Positions 24,946 through 33,002 of a stretch of DNA of 37,918 bases are shown one piece after another. A program made the translations under genes and the position numbers. The stretch spans positions 1-37,918 of the forward strand of contig SLPC01000180.1 of the NCBI GenBank assembly GCA_007132185.1. The letters run 5' to 3'. The DNA comes from Anaerolineae bacterium. Its GTDB lineage: Bacteria > Chloroflexota > Anaerolineae > UBA1429. The notes under the pieces are model-generated. The model worked only from the letters and a program-made list of their open reading frames with translations. It had not been told where the DNA came from and ran no database searches. Each line of letters begins with the position of its first letter. The stretch's first letter is position 1.

Positions 24946-26067
24946 TCATACATCCTCTGGCGGGTCGCCCCAATCGGGGACGGGCAGTCGCTCGCCGTCA
25001 CGCAGCGCCGATTGGTGCGCCACGATGCCGGGGGCTAGATAGCGTACCGCCTCCCACACGTGGATACGGGGGAGCCGCTGTCGGTTGCACGCGTCGACAA
25101 ACTCGTGCACCAGATAGGCGTGCGAGCCGCCATGCCCGCCCAGATCGCTGGCCAGGGACGCCGGCAACGGCTCGCGCTCCCCGCTCAGGTCCACCGGCTC
25201 CCAGCCCTCCCGCGTGGTCCAGCGCGCGCCAGAAACGTCGCTGAGAAAGGAGGCCTCGGTGCCAAACAGCCGAAAGCTCTCCCGCTCGGGGTGCCCGATG
25301 CGGCGAAACTCGCAGTGGCGCACGATGGCGCCGTTGCTCATGCGATACAGCGCCACCTCGTTGCCGTAAGGGTTGCCCCAGTAGCTGTCGGCGAAATACC
25401 AGTCCTCGCCGGGCTTGTGGTAGCCCAGGGCCGAGACCGACTCGGCATGCGCCCCCATGATCGACACCATACTGGCGGTAGCGTGGGTGGGATAGTGCAT
25501 GGGGATGCTGCCGCGCTTGTCCGGCCCCCAGTCGTCACCCCAGCGGTTGCGCCACACCTGGCGCAAGTTGGACGTGGGGCTGTCGGTATCGTGCCAGTAC
25601 TCGCACTCGCCATAGGTCAGCGGACCAAAGGCACCCTCGGCTGCCCGGCGGCGGCAGAATAGGGTCTCGCGTCGATAGATCGTGGTCTCGCCCAGCATAT
25701 AGACCTGGCCGGTGCGCCTGACCGTCTCGACCAGGCGGTCGCACTGCTCCAGGAGCGCGTCGCCGTCCGGTCCATACGCGGCGGGCACGGCGCTGTAGAC
25801 ATGCTTGCCCGATTCCATCACCTGCATCGCCTGCTCGGCGTGCAGCCAGGGCTGGGTGATGATGGCGATGGCATCCAGGTCAGAGCGGCACATCTCATCC
25901 AGGCTGGCATAGCACTCGGCGATTTCATGCTCGCGGGCCACCGCTGCCACGCGCTCGCGGCGCACGTCGCAGAGGGCCATGCGCGTGACATCGGGATGGT
26001 TCTTGAACAGGCTCACGAACTGGCCGCCAAACTGCCCCAGCCCCACCAGACCCAGCGAGATAGCCAT
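24946..26067 (-). CDS. Gfo/Idh/MocA family protein without the EKP lysine
   Basis: This is a 373-aa protein from ATG 26067, with GGAGGAGG just upstream. The N-terminal Rossmann domain has LGLVGLGQFGGQFVSLF. At the place where the family has GKHVxxEKP, this protein reads GKHVYSAVPAAYG (residues 88-99), so the usual catalytic lysine is absent. The C-terminal domain has MHYPTHATASMVSIMGAH and DLGGHGGSHAYLVHEF. It may bind sugar or cofactor in a different way or use another residue. It is convergent with the lipoprotein genes and divergent from the first substrate-binding gene. Confidence 0.8.
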   Translation of the reverse strand: MAISLGLVGLGQFGGQFVSLFKNHPDVTRMALCDVRRERVAAVAREHEIAECYASLDEMCRSDLDAIAIITQPWLHAEQAMQVMESGKHVYSAVPAAYGPDGDALLEQCDRLVETVRRTGQVYMLGETTIYRRETLFCRRRAAEGAFGPLTYGECEYWHDTDSPTSNLRQVWRNRWGDDWGPDKRGSIPMHYPTHATASMVSIMGAHAESVSALGYHKPGEDWYFADSYWGNPYGNEVALYRMSNGAIVRHCEFRRIGHPERESFRLFGTEASFLSDVSGARWTTREGWEPVDLSGEREPLPASLASDLGGHGGSHAYLVHEFVDACNRQRLPRIHVWEAVRYLAPGIVAHQSALRDGERLPVPDWGDPPEDV

Positions 26068-26281
26068 GGTGCCTCCTCCGATCAACTCTCCCATACGCCG
26101 ACTGCGATCCTGTGCAACCTACCCCTCCAGTACCACCCGCGCGACGCCCGGCTCGAGCAGGTGGGAGCCGGGCGTACTCTGCACCAGCCATATGCTAACG
26201 TCGGGCCACACCACGGTCAAGCGCCCTGTCCAGCCGCGAATATGGGCGCTCTATGAAACGCCTATCAATTTGGACAAAGGA

Positions 26282-26310
26282 TTGACAAGACTCGATAAGG
26301 ACGGTATTAT
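26282..26310 (+). promoter_or_regulatory. Distal promoter P1 of substrate-binding gene 1
   Basis: A perfect TTGACA (26282-26287), an exact 17-nt spacer and TATTAT (26305-26310). The predicted start near 26317 gives a leader of about 385 nt. Confidence 0.8.
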
Positions 26311-26394
26311 ATAGCAGAAGAGTGTCAAAACTTGGGACCCCGGGATGGAGGGGGCTCGGGGCGCAGGACGCTCTGAGCAGGGGAGCTAAGACCT

Positions 26395-26448
26395 ATGTTG
26401 GGCGCCGACTGCTGCCCTCAACACATGCCCTGCCTCGTTGACAATTAG
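26395..26448 (+). CDS. Possible leader peptide before substrate-binding gene 1
   Basis: This is a 17-codon frame starting at ATG 26395 with GGGGAG nine bases upstream. It encodes MLGADCCPQHMPCLVDN. It is transcribed only from the distal promoter, and its end overlaps the -35 of the second promoter. Three cysteines in 17 residues are unusual. Without conservation data it could be chance. Confidence 0.25.
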   Translation: MLGADCCPQHMPCLVDN

Positions 26449-26466
26449 AACGACGGCCGATATAGT
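26438..26466 (+). promoter_or_regulatory. Proximal promoter P2 of substrate-binding gene 1
   Basis: A perfect TTGACA (26438-26443), an exact 17-nt spacer and TATAGT (26461-26466). The predicted start near 26473 gives a leader of about 228 nt. Confidence 0.75.
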
Positions 26467-26700
26467 TGCGTATGTACAGATCGTCCCGGCCGGATCAGTC
26501 ACAGGTCGGGAGTGTCTGGTTGTAGCTAGTCAGCGGGTTGCGGTTCTGCTACTGCTGATCACGCAGGGCGTAGCCCCCATGTAGCTTATTGAAAGGAGGA
26601 GCTAGCGATCAGTAGCAATAGGTAAAGGGCAGTGCTCTGCACTCCTTCATCGATCCCCGCTGCCCGAGTCATGCTTCGTCCATTCACAAAGAGGTGTACC

Positions 26701-28719
26701 ATGGATTTGAAGAAGCACTCGCGTCGGGACTTTGTCCGTCTGACCGCCCTCACCACAGCAGGCGTCGCCCTCTCTGCCTGCGCCCCCGATGCGCCCGCTG
26801 TAGACCCCGTCGAGGATCCGATCATCGAGGATCCGATCGTAGACGAGCCAGTCGCTGAGCCGGTTGATGAACCGATCGATGAGCCCGCTCCTGAACCCAG
26901 CAAGTACCAAGAGTCCCCCATGCTTGCAGAGCGTGTAGCCCGCGGCGAACTCCCCCCCGTTGATGAACGCCTGCCCCTGGAACCCCGCGTCTGCCCCGTT
27001 CTCGACACCATCGGCACACACGGCGGCACTCTATCCGTCGGGGATCTCACCATGGGCCTGTCAGGTGGCGATGTCCACATGGCCATGGATCGCCCCAACT
27101 GGCTGCGCATCTCCCAGGACACGACCCATGCCGTGCCTCACATTCTCAAGGACTGGGACATGCCCGATGATTTTCGTGAGGTTACCTGCTATATGCGGGA
27201 AGGCATGAAGTGGTCCGATGGCGAACCGCTGACCACCGAGGATATCCGCTTCTGGTTTGAGGATATGCTGCTCAACACAGAGCTGACGCCCGTGGCCCAT
27301 CTGGCCTTTCGCCCGGGTGGCGAGATGATGGAGCTGGACATCATCGACGACTATACCTTCCGGCTCCGGTTTGCGGCCCCTCACCCCTCGTTCATCATGG
27401 TCAATATGGCGCATCTGTACGGTTTCTGGGGCAATCACACCTTTGTTCCTGCCCACTACTTGAGGCAGTTCCACATCGACTATAATGACGAGGCCAATGA
27501 TCTGGCCACGGAAGCCGGGTTCGATTTCTGGTACCAGCTCTTTGGTCGCGAGACAAACCGGGCGCAGAGCATCGATCGCCCCAAACTGGAGAGCCATATC
27601 CCCGTGCGTGATACGCCCCAGATGTCATTCCTGGAGCGCAACCCGTACTATCACGCTGTGGACGCCGAGGGCAATCAATTGCCCTACATCGACCGTATCA
27701 ACATGGACCGCGCCGCCGACCTTTCGGTTCTGGATGCCAAGATCGTGGGCGGCACCTATGACTTTGCCGGCTTTCAGCTCCGCATCCTCTACTATTCGAC
27801 GTATGCCGAGGGGGCCGCTGCCTCCAATGCCCATATGGTACTTTGGGAATCTGGTAAAGGTAGCGAGGTACTCTACAACGTCAATATGAACTGGGAGGAT
27901 GACGAGTGGCGTGAGGTCTTTCAGGATGACCGGTTCCGCCATGCGCTCTCCCTTGCCATTGACCGGAAGGACATCAACGACGTCATCTACTTTGGGAATG
28001 CCACCGAGACCCAGTACACCGTAATCCCTGTATCGCGACACTATAATCCCGAGTATGCCGAGGCCTTTGCCGAGTTCGATCTCGAACGGGCCAACGAGTT
28101 GCTGGATGAGATGGGTTTGGAATGGAACGCGGCTGGGACCCACCGCCTCTGGCCCGAGAGCAAGCAACCCATGATCATCTCCTGGAATATGTTCGAGTCA
28201 GAGACGCCCAAGGGACCGATCACGGAGCTGGTAGCCGAGTACTGGAAAGTGATCGGCATCGAGATTCAGTGGAAGTCGGTGACACGCACGCTCCTGACCC
28301 AGACGGTGCTGGCCAACGAAGAGCCCATGTCGCTGTGGCACGGGGACCTGAGCGCCGATCCGTTGTTCCTGCGAGACACCGGCCACTTTATCCCCCGCGA
28401 TGGCGACAACTCGGCCTGGGCGGTGCTCTGGGGACGCTGGCACAACACCGACGGCGAAATGGGTGAGGAACCGCCCCAGGAGATCAAGGACCTGTACCAG
28501 TGGTTTGAGGAGTACAACCTCACCGACTCGCCCGAGCCTGCGGCCAATGTCCTCAAGAGCCAGGCGGACCACGTCTGGAGCATCGGGACGGTGGGCAACG
28601 CCCCTCACCCCTTGTTCGTGCGGAATAACTTGCGCAACGTGAGCGAGACAGGCGGCTACTGGACCTGGGATACCCTCTGGAGCTTTCCCGAGTTTCCAGA
28701 GCAGTGGTTCTTTGCATAG
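26701..28719 (+). CDS. ABC transporter substrate-binding protein, family 5, Tat lipoprotein (paralogue 1)
   Basis: This 672-aa extracytoplasmic solute receptor starts at ATG 26701 (GAGGTG upstream). The start gives a twin-arginine signal HSRRDFVRL and lipobox ending in Cys27. An acidic Pro linker (repeated DEPV/EDPI) spans residues ~30-66. The family-5 (DppA/OppA-like) body follows, with MREGMKWSDGEPLTTEDIRF, DRFRHALSLAIDRKDIND and APHPLFVRNNL. Family members bind peptides, nickel or oligosaccharides. Given the neighbouring GH4 and sugar genes, an oligosaccharide is the likeliest ligand, by inference. No permease or ATPase gene is nearby. Confidence 0.88.
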   Translation: MDLKKHSRRDFVRLTALTTAGVALSACAPDAPAVDPVEDPIIEDPIVDEPVAEPVDEPIDEPAPEPSKYQESPMLAERVARGELPPVDERLPLEPRVCPVLDTIGTHGGTLSVGDLTMGLSGGDVHMAMDRPNWLRISQDTTHAVPHILKDWDMPDDFREVTCYMREGMKWSDGEPLTTEDIRFWFEDMLLNTELTPVAHLAFRPGGEMMELDIIDDYTFRLRFAAPHPSFIMVNMAHLYGFWGNHTFVPAHYLRQFHIDYNDEANDLATEAGFDFWYQLFGRETNRAQSIDRPKLESHIPVRDTPQMSFLERNPYYHAVDAEGNQLPYIDRINMDRAADLSVLDAKIVGGTYDFAGFQLRILYYSTYAEGAAASNAHMVLWESGKGSEVLYNVNMNWEDDEWREVFQDDRFRHALSLAIDRKDINDVIYFGNATETQYTVIPVSRHYNPEYAEAFAEFDLERANELLDEMGLEWNAAGTHRLWPESKQPMIISWNMFESETPKGPITELVAEYWKVIGIEIQWKSVTRTLLTQTVLANEEPMSLWHGDLSADPLFLRDTGHFIPRDGDNSAWAVLWGRWHNTDGEMGEEPPQEIKDLYQWFEEYNLTDSPEPAANVLKSQADHVWSIGTVGNAPHPLFVRNNLRNVSETGGYWTWDTLWSFPEFPEQWFFA

Positions 28720-28752
28720 TTTCGCAAGACGGAACAGTGATGATCGAACGTT

Positions 28753-28782
28753 GGGATCGCGGGGCGTCTGCCCCGCGATCCC
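28753..28782 (+). terminator. Hairpin after substrate-binding gene 1
   Basis: A perfect 12-bp GC-rich stem (GGGATCGCGGGG / CCCCGCGATCCC) with a 6-nt loop lies 33 nt after the stop codon. It lacks a T-tract, so it may stabilise the 3' end rather than terminate. The remaining 28783-28947 bases show nothing further. Confidence 0.55.
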
Positions 28783-28965
28783 TCAGCGTGCCAGCGATCT
28801 GTCCTGGAACGGGCTTGGCTCGTATGGATTCTTGCTTTCGTAAGGGCTACCTATAGCGTATCTGGCTTGACGCTGCCAAATAGCCCCGTTACCATCGGTA
28901 CCGTCACAATCAGGCGACCGTCTCATCGATTCCGTCCCAATCTCTAACCTCAAAAGGAGCACGAC

Positions 28966-30261
28966 ATGACGAAACTGGTTCTCCTCGGCGGAGGCAGCCC
29001 CTTTACCCCCTCCATCTTTCAGGCCATACTCGAGAACAAAGAGGTCCTGGCAGGCAGTGAGGTTTGCCTGATGGACCTGAGCAACGAACGCCTGCCGCAG
29101 CTCAAGAAACTGGGTGAAGTCATGGCGCAACGGGAAGATATGGACCTCACCATCACAACCACGCTCGATGCACGCACCGCCCTGGACGGAGCCGACTTTG
29201 TCTTTCCCGGCTATCGCGTCGGCGGCATCGAGGCCATGCGCCAGGACCATGTGATCCCCACGCGCTACGGGATCTGCGGCGACGAAACCGCCGGCCCCGG
29301 CGGCACCTTTATGGCCCAGTGCACCATCCCCGCCACCCTCGCCTATGCCAGGATGATGGAGGAGCTCTGTCCAGAGGCGTGGGCCATCAGCTATGTGAAC
29401 CCCACCAACTTTGTCGCCGACGCCATACGCCGCGAGACGGACGTGAATTTCATCGCCGTGTGCGACTGCTGGCCCGGCTTTCGCACCAGCCTTACCCGCA
29501 TTCTGGGCGTCGAGGACGATGAGTTGACCGCTCGGGGCATGGGCGTCAATCACCTCACCTGGCTCACAGAAATCGCGGTGAACGGTGAGGATATCTACCC
29601 AATGCTGCGCGAGCGAGCCCGCCAGTTCCGTCCCGATCAGCGTGAGTGGTCCGACGTGTGGGCCTTTTCCATGCGCATCCTCGAGACCTACGATCACCTA
29701 CTCGTATGCCCCAGCCATCCTCGCATGTACTGGGAGCACGACGCCACCATGGAGCAGCGCCGTGACCGGTGGGAGGACCCCGATATCGGCGGCTGGAAGC
29801 AGAGAATGGACGAGGGATGGCAGTTTGTGGACGAGATGATTGAAGGCGCTCCGTATGACGAAACGCGTCCCCACCTGTCCATGCACCACCCGCGCCACGC
29901 CATCGGCATCGCCGTAAGCATCCTGGCCAACGAGGGGCGCGAGTGGGGTGGCATGAACTATGTCAACAACGGCTCGATCAGCAATCTGCCTGATGATGCC
30001 ATCGTCGAGGGCACCTGCGTCGTCGGTGCCGCCGGCCCGACACCGCTCGCCATGGGACCGCTGCCCAAGCCGATGCTGGGGCTGGTCCAGCACAGCATCA
30101 ACTGGCAGGAGCTCACCGTTGACGCGGCCCTGAGCGGCGACAAAAAGGTGCTCTACCAGGCTTTGCTGGCCTCGCCCTATGTCCACGACATGCAGGCCGC
30201 CAAGCAGATCATGAATGAGCTCCTGGGGGCCCATGCCGACTATATGCCCCAGTTCAAGTAG
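28966..30261 (+). CDS. Glycoside hydrolase family 4 enzyme
   Basis: This is a 431-aa NAD+- and divalent metal-dependent glycosidase that works by a redox/elimination mechanism. The N-terminal nucleotide site is LVLLGGGSPFTPSIFQAI. SYVNPTNFVADAIRRE carries the family NP motif. Metal ligands should be the cysteine in AVCDCWPG (166 or 168) and His196 in GVNHLTWL. Members act on alpha- or beta-glucosides, galactosides, galacturonides or their 6-phosphates. The specificity cannot be read here. AAAAGGAG precedes the ATG. It lies 99 nt before the NagB-like gene. Confidence 0.88.
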   Translation: MTKLVLLGGGSPFTPSIFQAILENKEVLAGSEVCLMDLSNERLPQLKKLGEVMAQREDMDLTITTTLDARTALDGADFVFPGYRVGGIEAMRQDHVIPTRYGICGDETAGPGGTFMAQCTIPATLAYARMMEELCPEAWAISYVNPTNFVADAIRRETDVNFIAVCDCWPGFRTSLTRILGVEDDELTARGMGVNHLTWLTEIAVNGEDIYPMLRERARQFRPDQREWSDVWAFSMRILETYDHLLVCPSHPRMYWEHDATMEQRRDRWEDPDIGGWKQRMDEGWQFVDEMIEGAPYDETRPHLSMHHPRHAIGIAVSILANEGREWGGMNYVNNGSISNLPDDAIVEGTCVVGAAGPTPLAMGPLPKPMLGLVQHSINWQELTVDAALSGDKKVLYQALLASPYVHDMQAAKQIMNELLGAHADYMPQFK

Positions 30262-30359
30262 CCATCGATAGGACGTCGCCTTCTCAACGACCATAGGGGC
30301 GGGCTATACTCGCAGGATCGTGAGTGCGTGAGCCTGCCCCGCTGCAAAGGAGCCAAACA

Positions 30360-31232
30360 GTGGCGGAGAAACGTTTCCAAGGTATCGTGCGCAACGTGAC
30401 CCTGACCCGCGAGGATATGCAGAAACTGCTCGAGATGCCCCTGGACCAGATGGACGAATGGAGCCCGGTGCGCGTAGAGCTGTTTGACTCGCGCGAGCCG
30501 GCGATGGAGCGCATGGCCCGCATCATGGTGGACCAGATCGCGGCCAACAACGCCGAGGACAAGATCACGACCCTGATCCTGCCCGTAGGGCCTGTGGCCC
30601 AGTACCCCATCGCAGCCGAGATGTCGAACCGCGAGGGGATCAGCTGGAAGAATGTGTGGACATTCAACATGGACGAGTATCTGGATTGGGAGGGCCGCCC
30701 CATTCCTTACGATCACCCCATGAGCTTTCATCGCGCCATGGATCTATCGCTGTTCAGCCTGCTGGACGAGGAGATACGCATTCCCGAGGAGCAGCGCTGG
30801 TTCCCCGACCCGTTCGACCCCGATGCCATCGACGCCAAGATCGACGAGCTCACCCACGACGAGGGCGTGGATATCTGCTTTGGCGGCATCGGCGAGCACG
30901 GTCACATTGCGTTCAACGAGTCGCCCGATCTGATGAACCACTATGCGCACCTGACGCCCGAAGAGTTCAAGAGCTCGAAAACGCGGGTGCTGCCTTTGAA
31001 CCCCGAGACCCTGGTGCGTGCCCAGCGCAGCCCGCGCTACACCCTCTGCCCGCCCATGGCGGTCACCCTGGGGATGCGGGTGCTGTTGGAAGCCAAGAGG
31101 ATCGTCCTGGCAACGGGCGGTACGGTGGCCAAGATCGCGGCCATGCATCCCCCCAGCATGGATTTCCCTGTGACCCACATCCAAGAGCACCCCAACGCCA
31201 AGGACACGGTCACCCTGCTGGTGAGCCAGTAG
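30360..31232 (+). CDS. NagB-like glucosamine-6-phosphate deaminase family protein with altered active site
   Basis: This 290-aa protein belongs to the glucosamine-6-phosphate isomerase/6-phosphogluconolactonase family. I chose GTG 30360 because AAAGGAG lies seven bases upstream. Conserved blocks are FNMDEYLDW (Asp105, equal to NagB Asp72) and GGIGEHGHIAFNE. In NagB the latter reads GxGxDGHIAFNEP. Here the catalytic Asp141 position is His180, while His182 and Glu187 are kept. NagB uses that Asp in ring opening, so activity or substrate may differ. It may act with the GH4 enzyme in amino-sugar breakdown. Confidence 0.83.
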   Translation: MAEKRFQGIVRNVTLTREDMQKLLEMPLDQMDEWSPVRVELFDSREPAMERMARIMVDQIAANNAEDKITTLILPVGPVAQYPIAAEMSNREGISWKNVWTFNMDEYLDWEGRPIPYDHPMSFHRAMDLSLFSLLDEEIRIPEEQRWFPDPFDPDAIDAKIDELTHDEGVDICFGGIGEHGHIAFNESPDLMNHYAHLTPEEFKSSKTRVLPLNPETLVRAQRSPRYTLCPPMAVTLGMRVLLEAKRIVLATGGTVAKIAAMHPPSMDFPVTHIQEHPNAKDTVTLLVSQ

Positions 31233-31260
31233 CAGCAGGCACCAGCAAGCAGCATGAGCG

Positions 31261-31289
31261 GCGAGGCGGCTCAGATCGAGTTGCCTCGC
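31261..31289 (+). terminator. Weak hairpin after the NagB-like gene
   Basis: GCGAGGC and GCCTCGC form a 7-bp stem with a 15-nt loop, 29 nt after the stop codon. No T-tract follows directly. Confidence 0.35.
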
Positions 31290-31345
31290 TGGTTCGTTGC
31301 TGCAGTGGCTCGAGCCCGGTTGAGCGCATCCTGCGCGGCCCCTGT

Positions 31346-31374
31346 TTGACGTCGAGCCTGGTTGCAGATATACT
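31346..31374 (+). promoter_or_regulatory. Promoter of the ArsR gene, leaderless geometry
   Basis: TTGACG (31346-31351), a 17-nt spacer and TATACT (31369-31374). The ATG at 31382 is seven bases after the -10, where transcription is expected to begin. Confidence 0.7.
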
Positions 31375-31381
31375 TGGAATT

Positions 31382-31747
31382 ATGTTGAACTATACAAGCG
31401 ACACTATCGATCTGAATCTTATATCAAAGATCGCCAAGGCCCTGGGGCATCCCAAGCGCCTTGCCATCCTGGACATGCTGATGCAGGGGGTGCAGTGTAA
31501 CTGCGACATTGCGGCGCAGCTCGGTCTGGCCGACAACCTGATCTCGCATCACATGCGCATCCTCGAAGAGAGCGGGCTGGTGCAGAGTGAGCGCGATCCG
31601 CAGGATCGGCGCTGGATCTACTATTCCATCGATCCCGAGACGCTGGCCCAGGTGCAGGAAACATTGATCGCCTTTTTCGACAATGCGCGCATCCAGGATC
31701 GGCAATCCGTATGCGGCCCTGGCGGCACGTGCAGCACACCCCGCTGA
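31382..31747 (+). CDS. ArsR/SmtB family regulator with CxC motif
   Basis: This is a 121-aa winged helix-turn-helix repressor. Residues ~14-95 form the domain. GHPKRLAILDMLMQGVQCNCDI and LADNLISHHMRILEESGLVQSERDP include the recognition helix and wing. Cys39-x-Cys41 lies where ArsR-type sensors have their CVC metalloid site, and two more cysteines (111, 117; CGPGGTC) sit at the C-terminus. Sensing of a metal(loid) or thiol-reactive ligand is therefore plausible. No metal resistance gene is adjacent. A longer overlapping frame starts at 30656 but lies inside the NagB-like gene. Confidence 0.85.
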   Translation: MLNYTSDTIDLNLISKIAKALGHPKRLAILDMLMQGVQCNCDIAAQLGLADNLISHHMRILEESGLVQSERDPQDRRWIYYSIDPETLAQVQETLIAFFDNARIQDRQSVCGPGGTCSTPR

Positions 31748-32049
31748 GCAAGCTGCGCCCAGGAACGCCCGCTCACAGCGGACTCTAGCGCGGCAGGCTC
31801 CGTCGCAGATCGGCGCAGACCCAAGGTTCACCCTGCTCAGCCAAAAGCATGCCCTCTACCTGCGGCTCGCGCGCAGGTTTCCCCTGTCACAAGTACATGG
31901 CGTCCGCGTCGACGGCGCTATAAGCGCCCCTTGCCTTCTTGGCAGACACAGCCATCAATCCTGCCACGGTGCGCATTGCACCCCTCTTGACTATGTGATA
32001 GGATACGCGGTGTTTGAATCAATGACGGCAAGAGGAGGTATGCAGCGAG
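31748..32049. other. 302-nt gap with hairpin and promoter
   Basis: The gap follows the ArsR gene. It contains a 6-bp hairpin GGCGCT-ATA-AGCGCC at 31914-31928 that could end the ArsR transcript, and a promoter entered separately. No protein-coding signal is convincing and no tRNA fold was found. Confidence 0.5.
31976..32004 (+). promoter_or_regulatory. Extended -10 promoter for the TIM-barrel gene
   Basis: TTGCAC (31976-31981), a 17-nt spacer and TAGGAT (31999-32004), with TGn before the -10. The start codon lies 46 nt further, after AGAGGAGG. Confidence 0.5.
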
Positions 32050-32928
32050 ATGAAGAACTATATTGTGGGGTGTGGGCAGATCACTTGGGGGCGGGAGACG
32101 CCGCGTGAGCAGGTGCTCCAAGAGATCGCCGATGCAGGGTACGAAGGTGCGCCGGCGGGGCCCTATGGTGGAGCCACCCCCGAAAGCATCCTCGAGCTCT
32201 ACGGGCGCTTTGGCCTGCGTCCGGGCCCCGGTTATCTGGGTGCCAACTTTTGGGATCCCGAGTTGACTGAGGAGCTGTTGGAGCGCAGCAAGATGCTCGC
32301 CGAGTTCACTGCGGGCATCAATTGCGATGCCATCTTTGTGGCCGATGGTGGCTTTAACGTCGTTACCCCGCGGGGCAAGACACGCCGCGAGCTCGCTGCC
32401 CAGGTTACTCCTGAGGACAGCCTGACCCCTGACCAGTACAGGTATTACGGCGAGGTGCTCACGCAGGTGGGTGAGATCTTTTTGGCCAGCGGCGTCAAGG
32501 CCTGCTTCCACAACCATGTGGGCAGCTTTATCGAGACCCGCCAGGAGGTCGATGACCTGTGGGCACAGGTGGATCGCTCCAAGGTCTTTCAGGGCCCCGA
32601 TATCGGCCACCTGGCATGGGCCGGTGCGGATGTGACCCAGTTCTGCAACGACTATGCCTCCGAGATCAAGGCTCTGCACATCAAGGACATCTATCCTGGC
32701 GTGATGCAGGAGGGCCTCTCCAAGGGCTGGACCTATGGCGAATTCTCGGCAGCGGGCATCTTTGCCGAGCTGGGCGAGGGCATGGTGGATTTCCCCGCCA
32801 TGTTCGACATCCTGAACCAGGCCGGCTATGAGGGCTGGCTCATTGTCGAGACCGATCGCACCACCAAAGACTCGGCCTTTGAGAGCGCCAAGATCTCCCG
32901 CGACTATCTCAAGAGCCTGGGTTACTAG
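32050..32928 (+). CDS. Sugar phosphate isomerase/epimerase-like TIM-barrel protein
   Basis: This is a 292-aa xylose isomerase-like (AP endonuclease 2 fold) protein, the family of IolE, IolI and sugar epimerases. Visible metal-site segments are ACFHNHVGSFIETRQEVDDL, GPDIGHLAWAG, IKALHIKDIYPG, and the terminal WLIVETDRTTKDS. Together they give the expected His/Asp/Glu ligands. An inosose dehydratase or keto-sugar epimerase activity is possible. AGAGGAGG lies eleven bases before the ATG. Its gene ends at a strong terminator before a Gfo/Idh gene, a pairing typical of inositol and sugar catabolism. Confidence 0.85.
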   Translation: MKNYIVGCGQITWGRETPREQVLQEIADAGYEGAPAGPYGGATPESILELYGRFGLRPGPGYLGANFWDPELTEELLERSKMLAEFTAGINCDAIFVADGGFNVVTPRGKTRRELAAQVTPEDSLTPDQYRYYGEVLTQVGEIFLASGVKACFHNHVGSFIETRQEVDDLWAQVDRSKVFQGPDIGHLAWAGADVTQFCNDYASEIKALHIKDIYPGVMQEGLSKGWTYGEFSAAGIFAELGEGMVDFPAMFDILNQAGYEGWLIVETDRTTKDSAFESAKISRDYLKSLGY

Positions 32929-32939
32929 ATTCCAATGTA

Positions 32940-32980
32940 GAGTCCCGAACGCCTTGTTGCTCGGGACTCTTTTTTTTTTT
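32940..32980 (+). terminator. Strong intrinsic terminator
   Basis: A perfect 9-bp stem GAGTCCCGA / TCGGGACTC with a 12-nt loop is followed by eleven T residues. The Shine-Dalgarno of the next gene begins about ten bases after the T-tract. Confidence 0.9.
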
Positions 32981-33002
32981 CAGCCTCAAAAGGAGCACAA
33001 AC

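Larger units (their letters stand above)
26068..26700. other. 633-nt non-coding region with two promoters and a long leader
   Basis: This is the divergent region between the Gfo/Idh gene and the first substrate-binding gene. It contains two consensus promoters (entered separately) and a Shine-Dalgarno-like AAAGGAGGAG ending at 26601. A frame of 43 codons without a start lies on the - strand (26250-26119) and may be a gene remnant. A possible 17-codon leader peptide lies at 26395-26448. No conserved protein gene is recognised. Confidence 0.6.

Noticed and set aside
31748-32049. Possible tRNA or small RNA gene
   Set aside because: No acceptor stem, T-loop or anticodon arm could be formed. Only a short 6-bp hairpin is seen.
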